NCBI GenBank assembly: GCA_031256695.1
Contig: JAIRQB010000133.1
Location: forward strand, 1 to 5,855
Direction: 5' to 3'
From: Elusimicrobiota bacterium
Lineage (GTDB): Bacteria; Elusimicrobiota; Endomicrobiia; Endomicrobiales; Endomicrobiaceae
DNA: 5,855 nucleotides
The position numbers and the translations under genes are program-made. Positions 1 to 4,821 of this stretch are shown one piece after another (the stretch's first letter is position 1; every line of letters starts with the position of its first letter). Below the pieces are notes generated by a model. That model ran no database searches. It saw nothing but the letters and a program-made list of their open reading frames with translations, and was not told the origin of the DNA.

Positions 1-54
1 GGGGGTCGGTATGACAACTTTGAATACTGCCGTTTGTTGTCACTCTTAACTTTC
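1..54 (-). repeat. dispersed hairpin repeat, inverted copy of 3921-3974
   Basis: These 54 bases are the reverse complement of 3921-3974 with 4 mismatches and no gaps. The window opens inside the repeat: the first five bases (GGGGG) correspond to one arm of the C/G-rich hairpin seen at 3969-3993, so the rest of the element lies outside to the left. The core holds GTCGGTATGACAAC and ACTGCCGTTTGTTGTCA. The repeat decays after about position 54 into a pyrimidine-rich stretch. It is non-coding and forms an inverted pair with the copies in the zinc operon. Confidence 0.85.
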
Positions 55-98
55 CAATTTCTAATTTTCAACTTTCTTTTTTGATTTCTGTATTTTTA

Positions 99-104
99 TA
101 TAAT
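99..104 (+). promoter_or_regulatory. candidate -10 box for pfkA-tyrS
   Basis: TATAAT is a perfect match to the sigma-70 -10 consensus and lies 79 bases before the pfkA start. The best -35-like hexamer, TTGATT at 81-86, is only 12 bases away, which is too short. At normal spacing there is only a T-rich stretch. If used, transcription would start near position 111, so the hairpin at 138-162 would lie within the pfkA leader. The -10 match is seen; promoter activity is inferred. Confidence 0.4.
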
Positions 105-137
105 GCCTAAAGAAAAATAAGAGAAAGAACTGCTTTT

Positions 138-162
138 AACCGCTTTAAAAAAGCGGTTTTTT
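138..162 (+). terminator. intrinsic terminator or leader attenuator before pfkA
   Basis: AACCGCTTT (138-146) pairs perfectly with AAAGCGGTT (150-158) around an AAA loop, and the T-run continues to 162 and then CTT. This is the shape of a Rho-independent terminator reading left to right. It ends 8 bases before the pfkA ribosome binding site (AAGGAG at 170-175). No gene end is visible upstream, because positions 1-54 are repeat, so it could be a terminator for an upstream transcript or an attenuator in the pfkA leader. Confidence 0.7.
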
Positions 163-183
163 CTTATATAAGGAGAAAATAAA

Positions 184-1146
184 ATGACAAAAAAAATCGG
201 GCTTATTACATCAGGCGGCGATGCGCCGGGAATGAATGCGGCTATAAGAGCCGTTACAAGATATGGAATTTATCTCGGCTATAAAGTAATAGGCATAAAA
301 AGGGGTTTTAAAGGCTTATTGGAAGACGATTTTATAGAGTTAAATTTGCGCTCTGTAAGCGGCATAATAAATAAAGGCGGCACAATTTTGCATACGGGCA
401 GATGTCCTGAAACAAAAACAAGGGCAGGTATGAACAGAGCCGTATCAGTTTTGAAAGAATTAGGAATTGAATCTTTGGTAATTATCGGCGGAGACGGCTC
501 TTTGGCGGCGGGCGCTGAACTTACAAAGCGCTCAATAAAAGTAATCAATATCCCCGCTTCAATAGACAATGATATTTACGGCACAGATGAAACTATAGGC
601 TATGACACCGCTTTGAATACCGCTATTGAGGCTATAGACAAAATAAGAGATACAGCCACAAGCCACGACAGAGTTTTTGTAGTAGAAATTATGGGCAGAG
701 AACACGGCTTTTTAACTCTTGACGTGGGACTTGCGGCAGGGTGTGAATTTATAGTTGTGCCTGAGCGCAAATTCAATATACAAGAGATGATAAGCGCTCT
801 GTCTAATGCCGCAAGAAAAGGCAAGACTTCAGAAATAGTCGCTTTTGCCGAAGGGGCGGGTTCAGCGGCAGATTTTGCGGCAAAAATTCAAAAAGGGTCA
901 AGTTATGAAGTCAGAGTAAGCGCTTTAGGCTATATTCAACGCGGCGGAAATCCCACAGCGCGGACGAGAATGCTCGCTACAATCTTCGGCAAAGAGGCTG
1001 TAGAACTTTTACACAAGGGAAAATCAAATCTTTTAGTAGGGCTGACAAACGGCAAAATTTCAACTATGCCTATTGAAAAAGCGATTAAAAATGAAAAGCA
1101 ACTTGATATAAGCAAACTTGAACTCGCCAAAAATTTATCTTTATAA
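184..1146 (+). CDS. pfkA: ATP-dependent 6-phosphofructokinase
   Basis: Phosphorylates fructose 6-phosphate to fructose 1,6-bisphosphate, the committed step of glycolysis, in the cytoplasm. The 320-residue length is the usual size of bacterial group A PFK. Visible motifs are the N-terminal SGGDAPGMNA (residues 10-19), GGDGS (102-106), the catalytic loop PASIDND (124-130, base Asp128), MGREHG (170-175), Glu223 in the sugar-binding FAEG, and IQRGG (251-255). Gly105 after Asp104 and the absence of Lys at residue 125 (PPi enzymes have PKTIDND) point to ATP rather than pyrophosphate as phosphoryl donor. Arg22 and Arg26 of the E. coli effector site are kept, but Arg54 is replaced by Lys, and the substrate His of LGHIQRGG is Tyr250. 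The start is set by AAGGAG at 170-175, 8 bases before ATG. It is co-directional with tyrS 9 bases downstream. Confidence 0.97.
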   Translation: MTKKIGLITSGGDAPGMNAAIRAVTRYGIYLGYKVIGIKRGFKGLLEDDFIELNLRSVSGIINKGGTILHTGRCPETKTRAGMNRAVSVLKELGIESLVIIGGDGSLAAGAELTKRSIKVINIPASIDNDIYGTDETIGYDTALNTAIEAIDKIRDTATSHDRVFVVEIMGREHGFLTLDVGLAAGCEFIVVPERKFNIQEMISALSNAARKGKTSEIVAFAEGAGSAADFAAKIQKGSSYEVRVSALGYIQRGGNPTARTRMLATIFGKEAVELLHKGKSNLLVGLTNGKISTMPIEKAIKNEKQLDISKLELAKNLSL

Positions 1147-1155
1147 GGATAAAAA

Positions 1156-2322
1156 ATGATTGAAAAAACAGATGATGTAATTGAAAAAATACAGAGAGGC
1201 TCAAATGAGATTTTCTCTATTGCCGAACTCAAAGAGAAACTCAATAAAGGCAAACCTTTAAGAGTTAAACTCGGCGTTGACCCCACCGCCCCAGACCTCC
1301 ATTTAGGGCATACCGTTTTAATCAATAAATTAAAAACTTTCCAAGATTTAGGACATCAGATTATTTTTTTAATAGGCGATTTTACGGCAAAAATTGGAGA
1401 CCCGTCAGGGCGCTCTGAAACAAGACCGATGATGACAGATGAGCAGATAGAAAAAAACACTAAAACTTATACAGACCAAGTTTTTAAAATTTTAGACAGG
1501 TCTAAAACTATTGTTGATTACAATAGCAGGTGGCTAAAAGATTTAGGCATAGACGGGCTTCTTAAACTTGCCGCAAAAAGTTCTGTCGCTCAAATGCTTG
1601 TGCGCGATGATTTTGAAAAAAGATATAAAAGCGGCAAAACTATAAGCATTGTTGAATTTCTATATCCTCTCTTGCAGGCTTTTGATTCTGTGGCGCTAAA
1701 AGCCGATGTGGAATTAGGAGGCAATGACCAAAAATTCAATTTGCTTTTAGGCAGAGAAATTCAAAAAGATTATGGGCTTGAGCCGCAAATAGCGCTGACT
1801 ATGCCGCTTTTAGAAGGCACTGACGGCGTAAAGAAAATGTCAAAGTCTTATAACAATTATATAGCGCTAAACGATTCACCAAAAGATATGTTTGGAAAAA
1901 TTATGTCTGTATCCGACGAGATAATGTATAAATACTATGAACTTTTAACTCAAAACGATTTAAAAGAAATAAAACTAATGCATCCAAAAGAAGCAAAGAC
2001 AAAACTCGCATTAGAAATTACAAGCAGATATTTAGGCGAAGTTGCCGCCCAAAATGCAAAAGATGAATTTGAGAGGGTTTTTGCCAAAAAAGATTTGCCC
2101 GGCGATATAGAGGAAGTAAAAATTGAAGAAGAGCAGATAAAACTTTCCGATTTATTGTTTAAGACAAGTTTGGTTTCAAGCAAGAATGAAGCGAGACGCT
2201 TGATAGAGCAAGGGGGCGTAAAAATTGACAATGTCAAAGTTGAATGCGATGAAATGCTGACGCTAAAAGAGCCTTTTGTTTTACAGGCGGGAAAGAGGAA
2301 GTTTAAAAAAGTAAGCAACTAA
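1156..2322 (+). CDS. tyrS: tyrosyl-tRNA synthetase
   Basis: Charges tRNA-Tyr with tyrosine in the cytoplasm (class I aminoacyl-tRNA synthetase). In the 388-residue product, the N-terminal Rossmann catalytic domain carries the HIGH-type motif HLGH (49-52) within [14 protein letters not shown], followed by [19 protein letters not shown]. The KMSKS loop is intact at 227-231. An S4-type RNA-binding domain forms the C-terminus (about 328-388, containing [13 protein letters not shown]). Length and motifs match the TyrZ-like bacterial subgroup with an S4 tail. The ATG is preceded by AAGGA at 1145-1149, which overlaps the pfkA stop codon, so translation may be coupled to pfkA. The gap to pfkA is 9 bases, leaving no room for a T-box leader of its own. 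The last 107 bases are repeated at 2374-2480; the gene itself looks complete and functional. Confidence 0.97.
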   Translation: MIEKTDDVIEKIQRGSNEIFSIAELKEKLNKGKPLRVKLGVDPTAPDLHLGHTVLINKLKTFQDLGHQIIFLIGDFTAKIGDPSGRSETRPMMTDEQIEKNTKTYTDQVFKILDRSKTIVDYNSRWLKDLGIDGLLKLAAKSSVAQMLVRDDFEKRYKSGKTISIVEFLYPLLQAFDSVALKADVELGGNDQKFNLLLGREIQKDYGLEPQIALTMPLLEGTDGVKKMSKSYNNYIALNDSPKDMFGKIMSVSDEIMYKYYELLTQNDLKEIKLMHPKEAKTKLALEITSRYLGEVAAQNAKDEFERVFAKKDLPGDIEEVKIEEEQIKLSDLLFKTSLVSSKNEARRLIEQGGVKIDNVKVECDEMLTLKEPFVLQAGKRKFKKVSN

Positions 2323-2327
2323 AAAGA

Positions 2328-2342
2328 CGCAAGCATTTTGCG
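2328..2342 (+). other. small hairpin after tyrS
   Basis: CGCAA (2328-2332) pairs with TTGCG (2338-2342) around GCATT, starting 6 bases after the tyrS stop. The 5-base-pair stem is followed by mixed sequence rather than a T-run, so it is at best a weak terminator. The neighbouring GCGGCGCAA resembles the GCGCGGCGCAA motif at the right edge of the window (5831-5841), suggesting a shared genomic repeat motif. Confidence 0.35.
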
Positions 2343-2357
2343 GCGCAAGAGACTATT

Positions 2358-2389
2358 TTGTCAATTTTAACGCGCGTAAAAATTGACAA
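2358..2389. repeat. 32-base near-perfect palindrome at the tyrS duplication junction
   Basis: The palindrome is centred between 2373 and 2374, and 15 of its 16 base pairs match; the only mismatch is A2369 against A2378. The right half is the start of the second tyrS 3' copy (GCGTAAAAATTGACAA), and the left half is its inverse. The middle ACGCGCGT is itself palindromic. It could extrude as a cruciform, act as a recombination or protein-binding site, or be a relic of foldback template switching. Confidence 0.85.
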
Positions 2390-2480
2390 TGTCAAAGTTG
2401 AATGCGATGAAATGCTGACGCTAAAAGAGCCTTTTGTTTTACAGGCGGGAAAAAGAAAATTCAAAAAAATCAGAAATTAA
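2374..2480 (+). pseudogene. duplicated 3' end of tyrS (C-terminal S4 fragment)
   Basis: This is a gap-free copy of 2216-2322 displaced by 158 bases. The first 79 bases are identical; the last 28 carry 8 substitutions. Translated in its own frame it keeps the TyrRS C-terminus, from VKIDNVKVE to a terminal GKRKFKKIRN in place of [10 protein letters not shown], ending at TAA 2478-2480. It has no start codon or ribosome binding site of its own, and the 158-base offset puts it out of frame with tyrS, so readthrough cannot extend TyrRS into it. It is probably untranslated. It could be the displaced original tail of tyrS after recombination or element integration, or a tandem duplication. Confidence 0.9.
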
Positions 2481-2518
2481 AAATTATGAATTCATCGCTT
2501 ATTAAGTTTATAACCCGC

Positions 2519-2950
2519 TTATCTTAAAACAACTTCCTTTCCTCTCTGCTCTAAAACTTTTAAAGAGCGGACGCGGATTCTTAAATTCTTTAACTCAGGC
2601 GCAATTTCATATTCCTCTAAAATTCCGCTCACTTCAACCCAATCATTAGGCTTTGGATAAGATTTGTCCGATATTATTTCAAAACCGGCATATGCATCGG
2701 GTCCGCAACAGCCGGGTCCATATCTAAACACGCAATAGATTTTCTCTTTGCCGTTATAAGAGGCGAAAGAATCAAAAATGCCTTCGTATTTTATAACCGT
2801 TCCTAAATAAGATTTTGGATTTTTATAGATATTGTTGATTTGAGTTATAAAAAACCTATCCCTAATTTCCAATTCGCCCGCCGAATAAATATCCGTCTGC
2901 GCCGCAAAAAGCGCAAAAAGCAAAACAACTGCAAAACAAAATTTCCTCAT
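2519..2950 (-). CDS. small exported protein with a Cys-Cys motif, last gene of the zinc operon
   Basis: Function not established. The 143-residue product begins with a signal peptide (Lys/Arg then a hydrophobic stretch about 4-18, likely cleaved after YSA near residue 24; no lipobox), so it should work outside the inner membrane. The mature part has alternating strand-like segments typical of a small beta-barrel or OB-like fold, with VKYEGIFD-type and VEVSGILEEYE segments (VEVSGILEEYE at 105-115), plus a conserved-looking RYGPGCCGPDA (76-86). That Cys-Cys loop recalls the C-terminal region of the YcgQ/DUF1980 (TIGR03943) proteins, which often neighbour metal permeases; this resemblance is from memory. 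The start is 3 bases beyond the znuB stop, and its AAGGAG lies within the final znuB codons, so it is very likely translated together with znuB. A metal-related role is inferred from context only. Confidence 0.8.
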   Translation of the reverse strand: MRKFCFAVVLLFALFAAQTDIYSAGELEIRDRFFITQINNIYKNPKSYLGTVIKYEGIFDSFASYNGKEKIYCVFRYGPGCCGPDAYAGFEIISDKSYPKPNDWVEVSGILEEYEIAPELKNLRIRVRSLKVLEQRGKEVVLR

Positions 2951-2953
2951 TTT

Positions 2954-3790
2954 TTAACTCCTTATAATTTGGACGCTGTTATTTATCCTCTCAATTAGAC
3001 AAAAGAATAAAAATGCCGCTAAATTCATAACCGCAATAGAAGCGCCTGTCGGTATCTCATATAGATATGAAGCAAACAGCCCGATAAAAAAACAAAATAC
3101 TGAAATAAACAGAGAACAAATCGCCGTATTTCTAAAAGTCTTGCACACTCTCATAGCGCTGAGCGCCGGAAAAACTATTAAACTTGATATAAGCAAAGCG
3201 CCCATCATTCTCATTCCGACGGTAATAGTTACGGCTGTCAGCACAGAGAGCAATGTATTGTATTTTTTGACATTTATGCCGATACTGCGGGCGAAAGTCT
3301 CGTCAAAAGTTACGGCGAAAATTTTATTGTAGAACAAGACAAAACAAAGTATTACAACTGCGGCTAAAGCCGCGCTCAAATAAACATCGCTTGAAGTCAT
3401 AGCCAAAATAGAGCCGAACATATAATTGCAAATATCAAGAGTAAGTCCTTTTGTAAGAGAGACAATCATTATTCCCAAAGCCATAGCGCTTACAGACATC
3501 AGAGCGATTAAAGCATCGCCTCTTATTTTTGAATTGGAACTGAGTTTTAACAAGATAAAAGACGCCGCTATAACGCAAGGAACTGAAACCCCCAAAGGCG
3601 AAAGGTTAAACGCTGAAGCCGCAGCCAAACTGCCGAAACCCACGTGAGAGAGTCCATCGCCTATCATTGAATACCTTTTTAAAACTAAACTCGCTCCAAG
3701 CAAGGAAGAACATATAGAGACAAGAAAACCGACAATTAAAGCGCGGAGGAGAAAATCGTAAGAGAGCATTTCTTTTAATAATTCAAACAT
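2954..3790 (-). CDS. znuB: zinc/manganese-type ABC transporter permease
   Basis: Inner-membrane channel subunit of a metal importer of the ABC-3 family (ZnuB/AdcB/MntB). The 278-residue product is almost entirely hydrophobic, with about 8 membrane segments (first about 12-36, last about 251-266). Family hallmarks are VLKRYSMIGDGLSHVGFG (36-53), DETFARSIGINV (163-174, the likely cytoplasmic contact with the ATPase), the GALLISSLIVFPALSA segment (197-212) and YEIPTGASIAV (244-254). Length is normal. The ATG has AAGGA (complement of 3796-3800) at good spacing. In the operon it should directly follow znuC, but a 410-base repeat block separates them. The metal could be zinc or manganese; zinc is preferred because of the ZnuA features, without certainty. 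Confidence 0.93.
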   Translation of the reverse strand: MFELLKEMLSYDFLLRALIVGFLVSICSSLLGASLVLKRYSMIGDGLSHVGFGSLAAASAFNLSPLGVSVPCVIAASFILLKLSSNSKIRGDALIALMSVSAMALGIMIVSLTKGLTLDICNYMFGSILAMTSSDVYLSAALAAVVILCFVLFYNKIFAVTFDETFARSIGINVKKYNTLLSVLTAVTITVGMRMMGALLISSLIVFPALSAMRVCKTFRNTAICSLFISVFCFFIGLFASYLYEIPTGASIAVMNLAAFLFFCLIERINNSVQIIRS

Positions 3791-3828
3791 AGAGCATTCC
3801 TTTTTTTATTTTTTTGAGCCAATATGTA

Positions 3829-3890
3829 AAAAGTTAAAAATGACAACAAACGGCAGTATCCCAAGTTGTCATACCGACGAAAGTCGGTAT
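3829..3890 (+). repeat. dispersed repeat, compact copy with GAAA-capped hairpin
   Basis: Bases 3829-3878 match 3921-3970 with one mismatch. The copy ends in ATACCGAC (3871-3878), GAAA (3879-3882), GTCGGTAT (3883-3890): a perfect 8-base-pair stem closed by a GNRA tetraloop. This appears to be the intact short form of the repeat, running into TCC and the 46-base segment at 3887-3932. Read in another frame it gives the WIPTFVGMTT-like peptide that is often mis-annotated from such repeats. Confidence 0.9.
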
Positions 3891-3932
3891 CCATTTTATT
3901 TCAAACAATACGAAAGAGTGAAAAGTTAAAAG
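3887..3932 (+). repeat. 46-base direct repeat, copy 1
   Basis: Identical over all 46 bases to 4155-4200. It begins GTATCCATTTTATTTC and ends AAAAGTTAAAAG. The two copies are 268 bases apart and bracket the second repeat copy and the hairpin array. Its last 12 bases (3921-3932) also start the second copy of the 50-base repeat, so the units are chained. Confidence 0.92.
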
Positions 3933-3993
3933 TGACAACAAACGGCAGTATCCCAAGTTGTCATACCGACCCCCGATTAAGACATTCGGGGGT
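3921..3993 (+). repeat. dispersed repeat, expanded copy with C/G hairpin
   Basis: Bases 3921-3970 repeat 3829-3878. Where the compact copy has the GAAA loop and the returning arm, this copy continues into ACCCCCGA (3969-3976), which pairs with TCGGGGGT (3986-3993) around a 9-base loop, an 8-base-pair stem. The inverted copy at 1-54 has the same GGGGG extension, so the expanded form exists at least twice in this region. Confidence 0.85.
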
Positions 3994-4154
3994 AAACTCC
4001 ACTCGGAGTTGCCATCTGTAATTGGGGGCAACGGGAGTTGCCCTCTATAAGTTAAGGCAACGGGAGTTGCCCTCTATTAGTTAAGGCAACTCAAGAGTTG
4101 CAATCCCAAGTAGAAAGGCAACGGGAGTTGCCCTCTATAGTTAAGGCAACTCAA
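3994..4154. repeat. tandem array of short hairpins, period about 29 bases
   Basis: Units begin with GGCAAC at 4027, 4056, 4085, 4117 and 4145 (spacings 29, 29, 32, 28). Three hold GGCAAC-GGGA-GTTGCC (4027-4042, 4056-4071, 4117-4132), a 6-base-pair stem with a GNRA-type loop, followed by a CTCTATA linker. One holds GCAACTC-AA-GAGTTGC (4086-4101), and the last is cut in half at 4154. A degenerate leading unit has AACTCC (3995-4000) pairing with GGAGTT (4005-4010). The linkers are conserved too, so this is not a CRISPR array. Confidence 0.88.
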
Positions 4155-4200
4155 GTATCCATTTTATTTCAAACAATACGAAAGAGTGAAAAGTTAAAAG
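4155..4200 (+). repeat. 46-base direct repeat, copy 2, abutting the znuC stop
   Basis: Exact duplicate of 3887-3932. It begins in the middle of a hairpin unit (GGCAACTCAA, then GTATCC) and ends at 4200, one base before the complement of the znuC TAA stop (4201-4203). The following bases TTAAAG continue the AAGTTAAAAG theme, so the znuC stop codon may itself derive from the repeat edge. Confidence 0.92.
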
Positions 4201-4821
4201 TTAAAGTTTCAAGAAATTTTTGGCATATCTGCCCGCAATGTCTAAATCGTGAGAAACAACTGCAATAGCCGTTCCCGCCTCATTTTTTTCTCTAATTCTT
4301 TCATAGAGATTTTTAACGGCAGCCGGGTCTAAATTATTGGACGGCTCGTCTAAAATTAAAAGTTTTTCAGCGGCGCAAAAAGCCCTCGCCAATAAAACTC
4401 TCTGCCTCTGCCCGCCCGACAATTCTTGATAGGATTTATCCTTAATGCCTAAAATTCCAAAATTGTCCAAATTTTGAAGTATTTTAAGAGATTGCTTTTT
4501 TGAATAAAAAGGCAAAAATCCAGTCTTATTTAATATGCCGCAACTGACAGCCTCAAAAACGCTTGCGGGAAAATCCTTTTGAATTGAATTTGTTTGCGGC
4601 ATATAGCCGATGTCTTGCTGATGCAAATTTTTATCCATAAAAATGCGCCCGCCTATAGGTTTTATAAGCCCTAACAGAGTTTTTATTAAAGCGCTTTTGC
4701 CGCAGCCGTTTTGCCCTGAAATGCAAAGATAATCTTGCGGCATAATGTCAAAACTTAAATTTTTAAGCGCCGCTTTTCCTAAATAGCCGCAAGATATATT
4801 TTGACAACTTATTAAAGCCAC
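4201..4821 (-). CDS. znuC: zinc/manganese-type ABC transporter ATP-binding protein, short C-terminus
   Basis: Cytoplasmic ATPase that powers the importer. The order of motifs is complete: Walker A GQNGCGKS (36-43), Q-loop Gln76, signature LSGGQ (134-138), Walker B LLILDEP (154-160) and switch His191 in VVSHD. The start is GTG (complement of 4819-4821), overlapping znuA by 10 bases, with AAAGGAGG (complement of 4826-4833) in the last codons of znuA; no other start fits nearby. The product is 206 residues against roughly 230-250 in typical ZnuC, and ends at KNFLKL soon after the H-loop, so about 25-40 C-terminal residues are missing. The stop lies exactly at the edge of the repeat block, suggesting that repeat insertion trimmed the gene. 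All catalytic parts remain, so activity is plausible. Confidence 0.93.
   Translation of the reverse strand: MALISCQNISCGYLGKAALKNLSFDIMPQDYLCISGQNGCGKSALIKTLLGLIKPIGGRIFMDKNLHQQDIGYMPQTNSIQKDFPASVFEAVSCGILNKTGFLPFYSKKQSLKILQNLDNFGILGIKDKSYQELSGGQRQRVLLARAFCAAEKLLILDEPSNNLDPAAVKNLYERIREKNEAGTAIAVVSHDLDIAGRYAKNFLKL

Larger units (their letters stand above)
3791..4200. other. non-coding repeat block splitting the zinc operon
   Basis: This 410-base interval between znuC and znuB contains no credible gene. From left to right it holds the znuB ribosome binding site (3796-3801), two 50-base repeat copies (3829-3878 and 3921-3970), a short hairpin with a GAAA loop, a C/G hairpin, a tandem array of small hairpins, and a closing 46-base direct repeat ending exactly against the znuC stop codon. 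None of the hairpins is followed by a T-run on the minus strand, so transcription from znuC into znuB may continue. A TTGTCA-like hexamer near the znuB end could serve as a -35 box, but no good -10 box accompanies it. Confidence 0.85.

Noticed and set aside
279..1325. Minus-strand reading frames opposite pfkA and the start of tyrS
   Set aside because: They are antisense to complete, motif-bearing genes and have no independent support.
2481..2518. Terminator between the convergent transcription units
   Set aside because: ATGAATTCAT is a short palindrome, but there is no GC stem followed by a T-run on either strand.
3141..3647. Plus-strand reading frames opposite znuB
   Set aside because: They are shadows of the znuB coding sequence, with no ribosome binding sites or recognisable motifs.
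3834..4031. 65-residue minus-strand reading frame in the repeat block, containing WIPTFVGMTTW
   Set aside because: It is wholly made of repeat and hairpin sequence, lacks a convincing ribosome binding site, and matches a familiar class of spurious peptides translated from dispersed hairpin repeats.
3994..4154. CRISPR array
   Set aside because: The 29-base period is suggestive, but the intervening bases are repeated between units, there are no unique spacers, and no cas gene is present.
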